This document shows positions 43,595 through 53,243 of a DNA stretch of 64,000 nt, one piece after another. The notes under the pieces were generated by a model, which made no database searches, was not told the origin of the DNA, and saw nothing but the letters and a program-made list of their open reading frames with translations. Source of the stretch: Noviherbaspirillum sp. Root189 (GTDB taxonomy: Bacteria; Pseudomonadota; Gammaproteobacteria; Burkholderiales; Burkholderiaceae_D); the NCBI RefSeq assembly GCF_001428545.1, contig NZ_LMHZ01000012.1, positions 307,944 to 371,943 of the forward strand, written 5' to 3'. The number at the start of each line of letters is the position of its first letter. Position 1 is the stretch's first letter. A program made the position numbers and the translations under genes.

Positions 43595-44635
43595 TTACTT
43601 GTATTTCGCGTTCGCCTTTTTGGCAAACTCGTTGGTGTAGGTTTTGGACAGGTCGATATTCTTGCTCGCGAGTTCCGGTTCGAATGCCTTCAGCGTCTTC
43701 AGCGCAGTCACTGGCCCGGCTTCGGGAATGATGCCGTCCGGCGAGAGTGCTTCACGCACTTTCATGAAAGCATCGATATACAAGGCACGGTCGCCAAGCA
43801 GATAGCTCTCGGGCACCACCTTGATGATGTCCGATGGGCCGGCCTTCTGCAGCCATTTCAACGCGCGCACCATTGCGTTGGTCAGTGCCTGCGCGGTATT
43901 GGGATTCTTTTTCAGGAAGGCGTCAGTCGTGTATAGCGTTGCAGCCGGCATGGGGCCGCCGAAAATCTCGTTGGTGTCTTTCAGCGTACGGGTATCGGCC
44001 ACCACTTTGACGTCATTTTTTTGCTGCAGCATGGTGACGACTGGATCGAGATTGGCGATGGCGTCAATCTGCCCGGAACGCAATGCGGACAATGCACCAG
44101 CCGATGTACCCACTCCAATGAAGGAAACGTCGCTCGGTTTAAGCCCGCCCTTGGCGAGCACGAAGTTGGCCATCATGTTGGTCGACGATCCTGGCGCGGT
44201 AACGCCGATTTTTTTGCCCTTGAGGTCGGCAATGCTCTTGTAATTAGGCATGGTCTTGTTGGAAACCGCGAGGACGATCTGCGGCGCCCTGCCCTGCAAC
44301 ACGAAGGCAGTGATGGGCTGACCTTTTGCCTGCATATTGATCGTGTGCTCATAAGCACCCGAGACCACATCCGCGCTGCCGCCGACCAGCGCCTGCAATG
44401 CCTTGGCGCCGCCGGCGAAGTCGCTGATCTCGACTTGCAGGCCTTCATCCTTGAAGTAGCCGAGTTGTTCGGCAATCGTCAGCGGCAGGTAATAAAACAG
44501 ATTCTTGCCGCCAACGGCGATGGAGACTTTCGGCTTCTCCAGCGTTTGGGCAAACAGCTTTCCGTTGAAGGTCAGATACCCGGCAAGGAAAAGTGCGAGG
44601 GCAATGGCAAACTGCTTCCAGAAATTTTTGTTCAT
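43595..44635 (-). CDS. periplasmic substrate-binding protein (SsuA/NMT1-like)
   Basis: A 346-aa binding protein: signal peptide about 1-30 (FAIALALFLAGYLTF...LFA), then KVSIAVGGKNLFYYLPLTIAEQLGYFKDEGL, the SsuA/TauA/NMT1 fold start. GGAKALQALVGGSADVVSG is the first ligand loop, and GVTAPGSSTNMM the second lobe. The ligand could be a sulfonate, nitrate-like anion or aromatic acid; the CoA-transferase neighbour suggests an organic acid, an inference only. Confidence 0.88.
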   Translation of the reverse strand: MNKNFWKQFAIALALFLAGYLTFNGKLFAQTLEKPKVSIAVGGKNLFYYLPLTIAEQLGYFKDEGLQVEISDFAGGAKALQALVGGSADVVSGAYEHTINMQAKGQPITAFVLQGRAPQIVLAVSNKTMPNYKSIADLKGKKIGVTAPGSSTNMMANFVLAKGGLKPSDVSFIGVGTSAGALSALRSGQIDAIANLDPVVTMLQQKNDVKVVADTRTLKDTNEIFGGPMPAATLYTTDAFLKKNPNTAQALTNAMVRALKWLQKAGPSDIIKVVPESYLLGDRALYIDAFMKVREALSPDGIIPEAGPVTALKTLKAFEPELASKNIDLSKTYTNEFAKKANAKYK

Positions 44636-44775
44636 GATGTCTCCGTATTATTCGCTGTATTCACTGCTTCACGCTGCGAGAGCTTGATTCGCTTGACCGT
44701 CGTCCGACGCCGAAGGCAGGACGCACAGGTATGGCATGCTGTTGCGCGTTCTGACGAACCTCCCAGGATGCTCCG

Positions 44776-46023
44776 CTAGATGACACGCTCGCGTCTTAGT
44801 TGCGCGATCTGCTCATCATCATAACCCAGTGTCTGCAAGACTTCAGCACTGTGCTCACCGAGACCCGGTCCCAGCCATTTGGTCTCGCCCGGGGTTTCGG
44901 ATAGCTTGGGCGTAATCGCCGGCAATTTGATGGGCGTGCCGTCGGCGAAGGTATGTTGCTCGAACATCCGGCGTGAGAGAAACTGCGGATCGCTCATCAT
45001 GTCGCGGACCGAATAGATCTTTCCCACCGGGACGTCTGCGGCTTTCAACACGGCCAGCGCCTGTTCGATGTTTTGTGTGCTGCACCATGCCTGTATGGCA
45101 CCATCGATCTCGGCAGTGCGCGGCACGCGTCCATCATTGCGGGCAAGCTGAGGATCGTCGGCCATGTCCTGTCGGCCAATGGCCTGCATCAGGCGCTTGA
45201 AGATGGCATCACCGTTGCCGGCAATCACGATGTTTTCACCGTCGCCCGTGGTATAGGTATTCGAAGGCACGATGCCGGGCAAGGCGCCGCCGGTACGTTC
45301 GCGCACTACGCCGGCATGGTCGTATTCGGGCACCAGCGATTCCATCATGTTGAAAACCGCTTCGTACAACGCCACATCGACCATCTGCCCCTGACCTGCA
45401 ACGCAGTCGGGACCGCTTTTGCCATTCCAGCGGCCGCCGGTTACGTCACGATGGCGCAGGGCCATCATCGCGCCGATCACACCGTGCAATGCGGCCACGG
45501 AATCACCAATTGATATCCCGATCCGCACCGGCGGCCGATCCGGATGGCCGGACACATAGCGCAAGCCGCCCATCGATTCCCCGATGGCGCCGAAGCCCGG
45601 CAAGTCCCTCATCGGTCCGGTCTGGCCGTACCCCGACAGGCGTACCATGATGGTGGCCGGATTGATTTGCTTCAGATCTTCAAATCCGAGACCCCATTTT
45701 TCGAGGACGCCAGGCCGATAATTTTCAATAATGATGTCGGCGTCGAGTGCAAGTCGCTTCGCGATTTCCTGGCCACGCGCATCTTTCATATTGAGCGTGA
45801 TGCTTTTCTTGTTGCGCGACTGGACCGACCACCACAGCGAAGTACCGTCTTTCAGCACGCGCCATTGGCGTATCGGGTCACCACCTTCGGGTGATTCGAT
45901 CTTGATGACCTCGGCGCCGAATTCGGCCAGCATGCGTGAACAGAACGGACCGGCAATCAATGTGCCGAGTTCGAGTACCTTGATGCCGGCGAGTGGGCCG
46001 CCGGATGTTTTTTTCTCTGTCAT
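44776..46023 (-). CDS. class III CoA-transferase (CaiB/BaiF family)
   Basis: A 415-aa enzyme that moves CoA between organic acids. It begins TEKKTSGGPLAGIKVLELGTLIAGPFCSRMLAEFGAEVIKIE (in parts), the CaiB fold start. The catalytic aspartate is expected in the GQMVDVALYEA region (DVAL), with the signature ENYRPGVLEKWGLG. A longer frame upstream (28 codons) lacks family similarity. It leads the importer gene set on the same strand, so it may activate the imported acid. Confidence 0.9.
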   Translation of the reverse strand: MTEKKTSGGPLAGIKVLELGTLIAGPFCSRMLAEFGAEVIKIESPEGGDPIRQWRVLKDGTSLWWSVQSRNKKSITLNMKDARGQEIAKRLALDADIIIENYRPGVLEKWGLGFEDLKQINPATIMVRLSGYGQTGPMRDLPGFGAIGESMGGLRYVSGHPDRPPVRIGISIGDSVAALHGVIGAMMALRHRDVTGGRWNGKSGPDCVAGQGQMVDVALYEAVFNMMESLVPEYDHAGVVRERTGGALPGIVPSNTYTTGDGENIVIAGNGDAIFKRLMQAIGRQDMADDPQLARNDGRVPRTAEIDGAIQAWCSTQNIEQALAVLKAADVPVGKIYSVRDMMSDPQFLSRRMFEQHTFADGTPIKLPAITPKLSETPGETKWLGPGLGEHSAEVLQTLGYDDEQIAQLRRERVI

Positions 46024-46177
46024 ATCCCTGAAGCTGATGTCGGCCTGGTGTGCGGAATGCAGGTTGTTCCGGGATGCGAGCAAGGGGCACGGGGCAACCG
46101 TGCGCACTAGCGCTATCCGAGTTGATAATACATCAAGTCGAAATCAATTCTGCAGGTTCCGGTGCAGCATCTCGCAG

Positions 46178-46774
46178 TCAAGTTGATCGCCGATCAAGCA
46201 TGGCGCGTGCGATCGTACCGGCGTCAACGTATTCCAGTTCGCCTCCCACCGGCACACCACGCGCGAGACGGCTTACCTTGAGACCACGCGCCTTCAATGT
46301 TTCGCTGATGTAATGCGCTGTCGCCTCGCCTTCGTTGGTGAAGTTGGTGGCGAGCACCACCTCTTTCACTATGCCATCGGTGGCGCGTGCAATCAGCTTT
46401 TCGAGGTGAATATCCTTGGGACCGATGCCATCGAGCGGCGAAAGCCGCCCCATCAGCACGAAATACAAACCCTTGAAAGTCATGGTCTGCTCGATCATCA
46501 ACTGATCGGCAGGTGTTTCGACCACGCAAAGCAGCGATTCGTCCCGGTCGGAATCCATGCACATTTCACAGAGTTCGTTCTCCGTAAAAGTATTGCATTT
46601 GGCGCAGTGATGAACGCGCTCGACAGCCTGCGTCAATGCACGCCCGAGCATGGACGCCCCATCGCGGTCATGCTGCATCAGGTGGTATGCCAGCCGCTGC
46701 GCGGACTTGGGCCCGATACCGGGCAGCCTGCGCAGGGCTTCGGTGAGGAATTCAAGGCTGGAAGGCGATTTCAC
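46178..46774 (-). CDS. recR: recombination mediator protein RecR
   Basis: Acts with RecF and RecO to load RecA on gapped DNA. At 198 aa it has the helix-hairpin-helix [18 protein letters not shown], the C4 zinc finger ([16 protein letters not shown]) and the Toprim domain ([30 protein letters not shown]). It is the last gene of dnaX-ybaB-recR. Confidence 0.98.
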   Translation of the reverse strand: MKSPSSLEFLTEALRRLPGIGPKSAQRLAYHLMQHDRDGASMLGRALTQAVERVHHCAKCNTFTENELCEMCMDSDRDESLLCVVETPADQLMIEQTMTFKGLYFVLMGRLSPLDGIGPKDIHLEKLIARATDGIVKEVVLATNFTNEGEATAHYISETLKARGLKVSRLARGVPVGGELEYVDAGTIARAMLDRRST

Positions 46775-46848
46775 TAAGGTGTCTGTTGCCGCAATGAGGT
46801 TAGGTCAGCAGACCCGGGCACTAAGGCGGGCCTGCGTCTGCCGCCGGA

Positions 46849-47175
46849 TTAGAATGGCAGCTTGAAGCCTGGTGGCAGTGGAAGGCCAGAGGTCATTCCG
46901 GCCATCTTTTCCTGCGAGGTGGCTTCGGCCTTGCGAACCGCATCGTTGAAGGCAGCCGCAACCAGGTCTTCCAGCATGTCCTTGTCGTCGCCCAGCAGGG
47001 ATGGATCGATGGTCACGCGCTTGACGTTATTCTTGCAAGTCATCACGACCTTGACCATGCCGGCGCCCGACTGTCCCTCGACTTCGATCAGTTCAAGCTG
47101 CTCCTGCATTTTCTTCATGTTGTCCTGCATCTGCTGGGCTTGCTTCATCAGCCCGGCCAGTTGGCCCTTCATCAT
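46849..47175 (-). CDS. ybaB: nucleoid-associated protein YbaB/EbfC
   Basis: A 108-aa DNA-binding dimer of the YbaB family. It begins [27 protein letters not shown] and continues [46 protein letters not shown] (in parts), both diagnostic. It lies between dnaX and recR as in most bacteria. Confidence 0.97.
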   Translation of the reverse strand: MMKGQLAGLMKQAQQMQDNMKKMQEQLELIEVEGQSGAGMVKVVMTCKNNVKRVTIDPSLLGDDKDMLEDLVAAAFNDAVRKAEATSQEKMAGMTSGLPLPPGFKLPF

Positions 47176-47232
47176 GGTCTAACTCCTGATTGTTGGTGAG
47201 ATTATGTTAACCCCGTCCCGGCACTTGCGCGC

Positions 47233-49227
47233 TCAGGCCGGCTTGATTGAACCCGGCACGATTGTCGCGCCGAATTCACGCATCATGGTTTGCACGAAAG
47301 GGTCGCGCGTCAGGTTTTCCTCCGCCTGACGCTGACGCGCTTCGCGCTCGGCAACAGCCTGGGCATTGGCGGTCTGCTGTACCGCGCCGATTTCCGTGGT
47401 CACGCGTACCGTCTTGCCGAAATGTTCCGTCAACGCCGCCGTCAGCTTGTCGACAGCACCGGCCGAACGCAAGGTTTCGAGCGGGATGCGCAAATGCATG
47501 AGTACCGCTTCACCCTTGTCTTCGCATTGCAATAGCTCGCTTTGCTGGGCTAATTGCTGGACAACGCCGCGCAAGGGAAGTGCCGCAGCCAGCACCGGCC
47601 AGTTGCCATCCCAGTTGAGCGAGGGCATTGGTGTCGGTGCAAGCGGCTGTACATCCGCCACCGGCAGTTCCGGTACGACGATGATCGGCGGCTCTTCGAG
47701 TACCGCCGTGTCGGATTGCAGCAATGGCTGGGACTGGGACTGAGCCTGGAATTGCGGCTGGGGCCGGACTTCAGTTTTTTTTTGAGCGGCGACAGGCAGC
47801 GAATCGAATGCCGGTGCATCACGCCCTGCCGGCATGTCTTCTTCCCATGGAGGTAGAGACGAAGATGCCGATGGCGCCAGCGAGGCTGATGGTGCTGGAG
47901 GTGCTGATGGTGCCGGACGGACCGGCATCACTGCCGGCTGCGACTTGCCACCGTTGCGTGCGGCTTCGAGCGCAGCACGAGCCGGGCTGATTCCTGCCGG
48001 TCTGGCAGGCGCCGCGACTGGAGCCGCAGAAGCGGAAACAGGTGCTGACATCGGGGTCCGACTCGCCGGTGCGGCTGCCGGACCGCTTGCACGCGCAGGA
48101 ACAGGAGGCGCTGGCGGCTGCGCCGCACGTTCCGCCCCACCCATGCCGGGACGGAAGGCCAGCATGCGCAGCAGTGTCATCGAGAAACCCGCGTACTCGT
48201 CCGGTGCGAGGCTGAGTTCATTGCGCCCATGCACGGCAATCTGATAATACAACTGGATTTCTTCAGCATCGAACAGGCCGGCCAGGCGCAGAATATCCTC
48301 ACGCTCGGGTACGTCGTCAGGCAAGGCGGCCGGTACGGTTTGCGCCAGTGCAAGCCGGTGCAGCAAGGTGCCCAAGTCTTGCAGTGCGGCGTTATACGAC
48401 AGGCTGCGGGTCGCCATTTCATCGGCAACGGCAAGCAGGCCGGCGCCATCTTTGGCGGCCAGCGCATCGAGCACCCGAATCAGATATGACTGGTCGAGCG
48501 CGCCGAGCATGCCCTGCACGGCGTCGAGCGTTACCTTGCCGGCGGCATAAGCGATCGCCTGATCGGTCAGCGACAGCGCGTCGCGCATGGAGCCATGCGC
48601 ACCCTGTGCCAGAAGGCGCAAGGCAGGCGCATCGAATTCAATATTTTCCTGTCCGAGGATGTCCTCTAAATGGCCGACGATGTGGCCGGGCGGCATCTGC
48701 TTCAAGTTAAACTGCAGACAACGCGACAATACCGTGACCGGAATTTTTTGCGGATCCGTCGTTGCCAGGATGAATTTGACGTGCTCGGGGGGCTCTTCCA
48801 GCGTCTTCAGCATGGAGTTGAAGGCGTGGTTGGTCAACATGTGCACCTCGTCGATCATGTATACCTTGAAGCGTGCATTCGACGGTGCATACACTGCCTG
48901 CTCAAGCAATTGCGCCATTTCATCGACGCCGCGATTCGATGCCGCATCCATTTCGATATAGTCGACAAAGCGGCCGGCATCGATGGCGGTACAGGCTTCG
49001 CAGACGCCGCAGGGCTTGGCCGTGATACCTGTCTCGCAGTTCAGCGACTTGGCAAGAATCCGTGAAAGCGTGGTCTTGCCAACGCCGCGGGTGCCGGTAA
49101 ACAGGTAGGCGTGGTGCAGGCGTTGCTGTTCCAGCGCATGCGTGAGCGCCCGCACGACGTGCTCCTGCCCGACGAGCGTCTCGAAGCTCTTTGGGCGATA
49201 CTTGCGGGCGAGGACTTGATAAGACAT
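47233..49227 (-). CDS. dnaX: DNA polymerase III subunits tau/gamma
   Basis: Clamp-loader ATPase of the replisome, 664 aa. Residues 1-370 form the AAA+ core: Walker A GTRGVGKTT (45-53), zinc ligands C64, C73, C76, C79, DEVHML Walker B (126-131), sensor SRC. A Pro/Ala/Ser-rich linker (~370-540) follows, then the C-terminal tau domain that binds the polymerase core. Codons 482-485 contain nine consecutive A. A -1 shift there gives AAC-TGA, so a 485-aa gamma-like product is expected alongside tau. Confidence 0.97.
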   Translation of the reverse strand: MSYQVLARKYRPKSFETLVGQEHVVRALTHALEQQRLHHAYLFTGTRGVGKTTLSRILAKSLNCETGITAKPCGVCEACTAIDAGRFVDYIEMDAASNRGVDEMAQLLEQAVYAPSNARFKVYMIDEVHMLTNHAFNSMLKTLEEPPEHVKFILATTDPQKIPVTVLSRCLQFNLKQMPPGHIVGHLEDILGQENIEFDAPALRLLAQGAHGSMRDALSLTDQAIAYAAGKVTLDAVQGMLGALDQSYLIRVLDALAAKDGAGLLAVADEMATRSLSYNAALQDLGTLLHRLALAQTVPAALPDDVPEREDILRLAGLFDAEEIQLYYQIAVHGRNELSLAPDEYAGFSMTLLRMLAFRPGMGGAERAAQPPAPPVPARASGPAAAPASRTPMSAPVSASAAPVAAPARPAGISPARAALEAARNGGKSQPAVMPVRPAPSAPPAPSASLAPSASSSLPPWEEDMPAGRDAPAFDSLPVAAQKKTEVRPQPQFQAQSQSQPLLQSDTAVLEEPPIIVVPELPVADVQPLAPTPMPSLNWDGNWPVLAAALPLRGVVQQLAQQSELLQCEDKGEAVLMHLRIPLETLRSAGAVDKLTAALTEHFGKTVRVTTEIGAVQQTANAQAVAEREARQRQAEENLTRDPFVQTMMREFGATIVPGSIKPA
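47775..47783 (-). promoter_or_regulatory. A9 slippery run in dnaX (programmed frameshift or slippage site)
   Basis: The mRNA reads C-AAAAAAAAA-CTGA. In frame 0 this is Gln-Lys-Lys-Thr. A -1 slip yields Asn then UGA. The place matches the gamma/tau boundary of E. coli dnaX (gamma 431 of 643 aa). Confidence 0.7.
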
Positions 49228-49318
49228 GGTGGCGCTGGCAGTTGGTTGTACCCAGCATTTTACCTGACCTGATGCAAGTTATAGGCTCTGACCTTGTTGT
49301 GAAAAAAGGATATCCAGA

Positions 49319-50971
49319 ATGCAATGGCCAACACATGAAGTAACGAATCAAGTTCCGGAACTGCAGGACTACAATCTTTTCAGCAGCGATGTGGCGCTTT
49401 CCGCCGGATTGCGGCGCGGCGCCGGTGGCTGGCACGAGGAGAATCTCCGGCGCTTCGGCGCAACACTTGGGTCGGAAGACGTCCTGCGGCTGGGAGAATT
49501 GGCGAATCATCACTTGCCTGAGTTAAATACGCACGACCGCGTCGGCCGGCGCGTGGACCGCGTGGAATTCCATCCGAGCTGGCATGCATTACTCGGATTG
49601 CTGCGTCATGAAGGCCTGCATTCCCTACCGTGGTCCGATCCCCGGCCCGGCGCGCATGTTGCGCGGGCTGCCGGTTATTTTTTGCAGTCTCAGGTGGAAT
49701 CGGGCTCCCTGTGCCCGACCACCATGACCTTTGCCTCGATTCCGGTTTTGCAAAATGAACCTCGCCTGTTTGCCGTCTTGCGCGACAAGCTTTACTCGCG
49801 CGAGCATGACCCGCGGGACCTGCCGCTGGAACAGAAAAAATCCATCCTGATCGGCATGGGAATGACGGAAAAGCAAGGCGGCTCCGATGTCCGTACCAAC
49901 ACCACGACGGCCCGGCCTCTCGGCGGCGAAGGCCGTGGCGCAGAATACCTGCTGACCGGTCACAAATGGTTCTTTTCCGCACCGATGTGCGACGCCCACC
50001 TCGTGCTGGCCCGCACTGAAGGCGGCTTGTCGTGTTTCTTTGTGCCGCGCTGGCGGCCTGACGGCAGCAAGAACGCGATCCTGGTCCAGCGTCTCAAGGA
50101 CAAGCTTGGCAACCGCTCCAACTCCAGCAGCGAAGTGGAATTTCAGGACGCCTACGGCGTGATGGTCGGCGATGAAGGCCGCGGTATCCCCACGATCATC
50201 GAGATGGCAAACCATACCCGCCTGGATTGCGTGATCGGTAGTGCCGGCCTGATGCGCCAGGCCTTTGTACAGGCCGCGCACCATGCGCGCCACCGCAAGG
50301 TGTTCGGACGGACGCTGGCCGAGCAGCCGCTGATGCGGAATGTATTGTCCGACATGGCGCTGGAGAGTGAAGCGGCAACAGTGTTGATGCTACGCCTCGC
50401 TCAGGCTTTCGAATCACCAACCGACCCACTGGAACGAGCGTGGCGTCGTGTCGTCACACCAGCGGCCAAATTCTGGATATGCAAGCGCGCGCTGGAATTT
50501 ACCGGCGAATGCATGGAAGTGTGGGGCGGCAATGGCTATGTCGAGACTGGTCCGATGGCGCGACTGTATCGGGAAGCGCCGGTGAATTCCATCTGGGAAG
50601 GTTCAGGCAACGTGATGTGCCTGGATGTACTGCGCGCAATAGAGAGGGAGACGGAAGGGTTCCTGATGCTGCTCGATCACTTTAGCGAGGTGGCGAACGG
50701 ACATGCGACCCTGTCGGGCCTGGTGTCTTCCTTGCGCAAGGACTTGGCGACACCACCCGAACAGCGTGAAATGCTGGCACGCCGCTTTGCGCAACGTCTG
50801 GTACTCGCGGCGCAAGCTTGCCTGATGCTGCAATCAGCACCGGCCGATGTTGCCGAGGCGTTCATTACCAGCCGCGTGGATGCCGAATCCGGCCGTGTGT
50901 ACGGTACCTTGTCAGCGACCGCCATGCAGCAGGCGATTCTGGAGCGCGCGTGGCCGGCGCAGCAAACATGA
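49319..50971 (+). CDS. AidB-like acyl-CoA dehydrogenase family flavoprotein
   Basis: A 550-aa protein with the AidB N-terminal domain (HEVTNQVPELQDYNLFSSD), the FAD-binding acyl-CoA dehydrogenase core with GMGMTEKQGGSDVRTNTT and HKWFFSAPMCD, and the C-terminal helical bundle (VWGGNGYVETGPMARLYREAPVNSIWEGSGNV in parts). E. coli AidB is an alkylation-response flavoprotein that binds DNA; other relatives oxidise acyl-CoAs. No Ada-box is evident upstream. Divergent from dnaX. Confidence 0.88.
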   Translation: MQWPTHEVTNQVPELQDYNLFSSDVALSAGLRRGAGGWHEENLRRFGATLGSEDVLRLGELANHHLPELNTHDRVGRRVDRVEFHPSWHALLGLLRHEGLHSLPWSDPRPGAHVARAAGYFLQSQVESGSLCPTTMTFASIPVLQNEPRLFAVLRDKLYSREHDPRDLPLEQKKSILIGMGMTEKQGGSDVRTNTTTARPLGGEGRGAEYLLTGHKWFFSAPMCDAHLVLARTEGGLSCFFVPRWRPDGSKNAILVQRLKDKLGNRSNSSSEVEFQDAYGVMVGDEGRGIPTIIEMANHTRLDCVIGSAGLMRQAFVQAAHHARHRKVFGRTLAEQPLMRNVLSDMALESEAATVLMLRLAQAFESPTDPLERAWRRVVTPAAKFWICKRALEFTGECMEVWGGNGYVETGPMARLYREAPVNSIWEGSGNVMCLDVLRAIERETEGFLMLLDHFSEVANGHATLSGLVSSLRKDLATPPEQREMLARRFAQRLVLAAQACLMLQSAPADVAEAFITSRVDAESGRVYGTLSATAMQQAILERAWPAQQT

Positions 50972-51042
50972 GCCGACAAAGGCAGACATGGTCGGTTACG
51001 GCGGGTTTGGAACTAAGGACGGGAAAGGCTTAGAAAGTAGAA

Positions 51043-51141
51043 GGGGCGAGCCTTGTCTGCGGCACTTGCGGGAAATGGCTGTGGCTGCTTCGTTCCCGAC
51101 CTGACCAGGTTGGCCATGCCACAATGCGCAGGGGCCCGCCG
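51043..51141 (-). ncRNA. ffs: 4.5S RNA of the signal recognition particle
   Basis: About 98 nt on the minus strand. The invariant apical domain is present (GGTCAGGTC, GGGAA, GAAGCAGCC). The ends GGCGGGCC and GGCTCGCC pair over 8 bp with one G-U, closing the hairpin. A TAAAAT at 51148-51153 puts the start near 51141. The RNA pairs with Ffh to target membrane proteins. The exact 3' end is not certain. Confidence 0.93.
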
Positions 51142-51292
51142 ACCTGTATTTTAACAGCAAAGGAGACCGATCGTCTTTCTATTTCCGGGCGTTGCCGGAT
51201 CAACAATCCAGCCGGATCCCGTAAAACGCGCCTGTTCATGGCAGCACATTGCGCCAGCATTGGGGTCGTGCTCTGCCCTCCTCTGCTTCAAA

Positions 51293-52777
51293 TCAAATTC
51301 CGAGCTCACCCCAGATCCGGTCAACCTTCGCCTTCACCTCGTCGGTCATGCGGATCGTGGTACCCCACTCGCGACTGGTCTCGCCCTGCCACTTGTTGGT
51401 GGCGTCGATGCCCATCTTGCTACCCAGTCCGCTCACCGGCGATGCAAAGTCGAGATAATCAATCGGCGTGTTATCCACCAGTGTGGTATCGCGCGAAGGG
51501 TCGACCCGCGTCGTGATGGCCCAGATAACTTCTTTCCAGTCGCGGATATTAACGTCTTCGTCGACGACGACAATGAACTTGGTATACATGAACTGGCGCA
51601 GAAAACTCCAGACGCCGAACATGACGCGTTTCGCATGCCCCGGGTAAGCCTTCTTGATCTGGACAACCGCCATCCGGTAACTGCAACCCTCGGGCGGCAG
51701 GTAAAAATCGGTGATTTCCGAAAACTGCTTTTGCAGCAAGGGGACAAATACCTCATTGAGCGCGACACCGAGAATGGCGGGTTCGTCGGGCGGCTTACCC
51801 GTATAAGTGGAGTGATAAATCGGGTCGCGCCGCATGGTAATACGATCGATCGTAAAGACCGGGAACCAGTCCTGCTCATTGTAATAGCCGGTATGGTCGC
51901 CGTAAGGTCCTTCCAGCGCGTGTTCATAGCCGCTGGGATGCGACGTGTCAGGGTAGATATGGCCTTCCAGGACAATTTCCGCTGACGCCGGAACGCGCAA
52001 CTCGCTACCGATTGCCTTGACAAGTTCGGTTCGGCTGCCACGCAGCAAACCGGCAAACTGGTATTCCGACAGGCTGTCCGGCACGGGCGTCACAGCACCA
52101 AGAATGGTCGCCGGATCCGCGCCGAGAGCGACAGCAATGGGATAAGGCTGACCGGGATTTACAATCCCGTGTTCACGGAAATCCAGCGCGCCGCCACGAT
52201 GAGCGAGCCAGCGCATGATGACCTTATTGCGCCCGATGACCTGCTGCCGATAGATGCCGAGGTTCTGACGCTTCTTGTGCGGGCCCTTGGTAATAACCAG
52301 TCCCCATGTGATCAACGGAGCGATATCGCCGGGCCAGCAATGCTGGATCGGCAGCCGGCTCAGATCAACATCATTACCTTCCCACACAACGTCCTGGCAT
52401 GGCGCGGAACGATGCTCTTTGGGCGCCATGTCCCACAGTGACTTCACCATCGACCCCAGACCCAATACATCCCGTAGTCCCTTGGGAGGTTCCGGCTCCT
52501 TGAGGCTAGAGAGTACATGCCCGATCTTGCGCAGTTCGCTGACATCCTCAGCCCCCATCCCCAGGGCGACGCGTCGCGGCGTCCCGAAGAGGTTGCCGAG
52601 TACCGGCATGGTGTGTTTTTCAGGTTTGTTAAACAACAGTGCTGGTCCACCAGCGCGCAGCGTGCGGTCACAGATTTCCGTCATCTCCAAATAGGGTGAA
52701 ACCGGGGTAGATACCACCTTAAGTTCGCCCATTTGTTGCAACTGGGCAATAAAATCTCGCAAATCCGAATATTTCAT
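51293..52777 (-). CDS. ubiD: 4-hydroxy-3-polyprenylbenzoate decarboxylase UbiD
   Basis: The prenylated-FMN-dependent decarboxylase of ubiquinone synthesis. At 494 aa (E. coli 497) it starts [20 protein letters not shown], the family N-terminus. The prFMN/Mn site regions are INxxxYR-like ([14 protein letters not shown]), the [11 protein letters not shown] loop and [16 protein letters not shown], which holds the acidic residues. UbiX, which makes prFMN, is not in the window. The SRP RNA lies downstream. Confidence 0.97.
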   Translation of the reverse strand: MKYSDLRDFIAQLQQMGELKVVSTPVSPYLEMTEICDRTLRAGGPALLFNKPEKHTMPVLGNLFGTPRRVALGMGAEDVSELRKIGHVLSSLKEPEPPKGLRDVLGLGSMVKSLWDMAPKEHRSAPCQDVVWEGNDVDLSRLPIQHCWPGDIAPLITWGLVITKGPHKKRQNLGIYRQQVIGRNKVIMRWLAHRGGALDFREHGIVNPGQPYPIAVALGADPATILGAVTPVPDSLSEYQFAGLLRGSRTELVKAIGSELRVPASAEIVLEGHIYPDTSHPSGYEHALEGPYGDHTGYYNEQDWFPVFTIDRITMRRDPIYHSTYTGKPPDEPAILGVALNEVFVPLLQKQFSEITDFYLPPEGCSYRMAVVQIKKAYPGHAKRVMFGVWSFLRQFMYTKFIVVVDEDVNIRDWKEVIWAITTRVDPSRDTTLVDNTPIDYLDFASPVSGLGSKMGIDATNKWQGETSREWGTTIRMTDEVKAKVDRIWGELGI

Positions 52778-52908
52778 GATTTTTCACAAAGTTTGAGACT
52801 TGCCTATGTTTGTAGAATGCAAGCCCAAGTAATTGATTTTATTAGGGTTCTGTTGCGTCGCAGCGAGATTGTCAGATCTAGAAGTAATAAAAACAGCGTT
52901 TGTTAGTA

Positions 52909-52937
52909 TTGACTCGATATAAACACGCCCCTAAAAT
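52909..52937 (+). promoter_or_regulatory. promoter of the lytic transglycosylase leader
   Basis: TTGACT (52909-52914), exact 17-bp spacer, TAAAAT (52932-52937): a strong sigma-70-type promoter. It predicts a start near 52944, about 300 nt before the start codon. Confidence 0.75.
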
Positions 52938-52943
52938 TCGCCC

Positions 52944-53243
52944 AACTTGACGAGCATGCTTCCCGGCAAAGGAAGTATCACTTGATTGCTCGCCACTCAC
53001 GGGATCGGGGTCCCACATGACATTTTAAGGAGTGTTTCCAAAAGGCTTCCGCCTTCTCCCCCGAAAAGTTTGCTTGCCACTGCCGGGCGCCATGGAGCCG
53101 CCTACAGTCTGAGGCAAGCAAATCCGACGACTGTTACCAGCGCCGCGCGCGGTCACAGTCGATTATCTGATTCACGGCAAACTCAAGGGTCTACAAGGTC
53201 TTGTAGTGGGCTCTTCGCTTGCCGCGACGATTCAGGAGGTGCA
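52944..53243 (+). ncRNA. long structured 5' leader, candidate cis-regulatory RNA
   Basis: Nested and consecutive stems: CGAGC/GCTCG enclosing CTTCC/GGAAG (52951-52993 region); TCGGGG (53005-53010) with CCCCGA (53059-53064), enclosing AAGGC-TTCC-GCCTT (53042-53055); TTTGCTTGCC (53069-53078) with GGCAAGCAAA (53113-53122), perfect 10 bp; GACTGTTACC (53129-53138) with GGTCACAGTC (53151-53160), 9 of 10; CTACAA-GGTC-TTGTAG (53191-53206). An AGGAGG SD follows at 53234. I could not match it to a riboswitch class I know. Confidence 0.55.

Noticed and set aside
52986..53243. N-terminal extension of the lytic transglycosylase by 86 codons
   Set aside because: The extension is low in hydrophobic or conserved sequence, coincides with the hairpin-rich leader, and the inner ATG has a perfect AGGAGG.
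52944..53243. Leader as a c-di-AMP (ydaO) or cobalamin riboswitch
   Set aside because: Short look-alike words (AATCCGAC, GCCACTG) occur, but the other conserved blocks and their order are missing.
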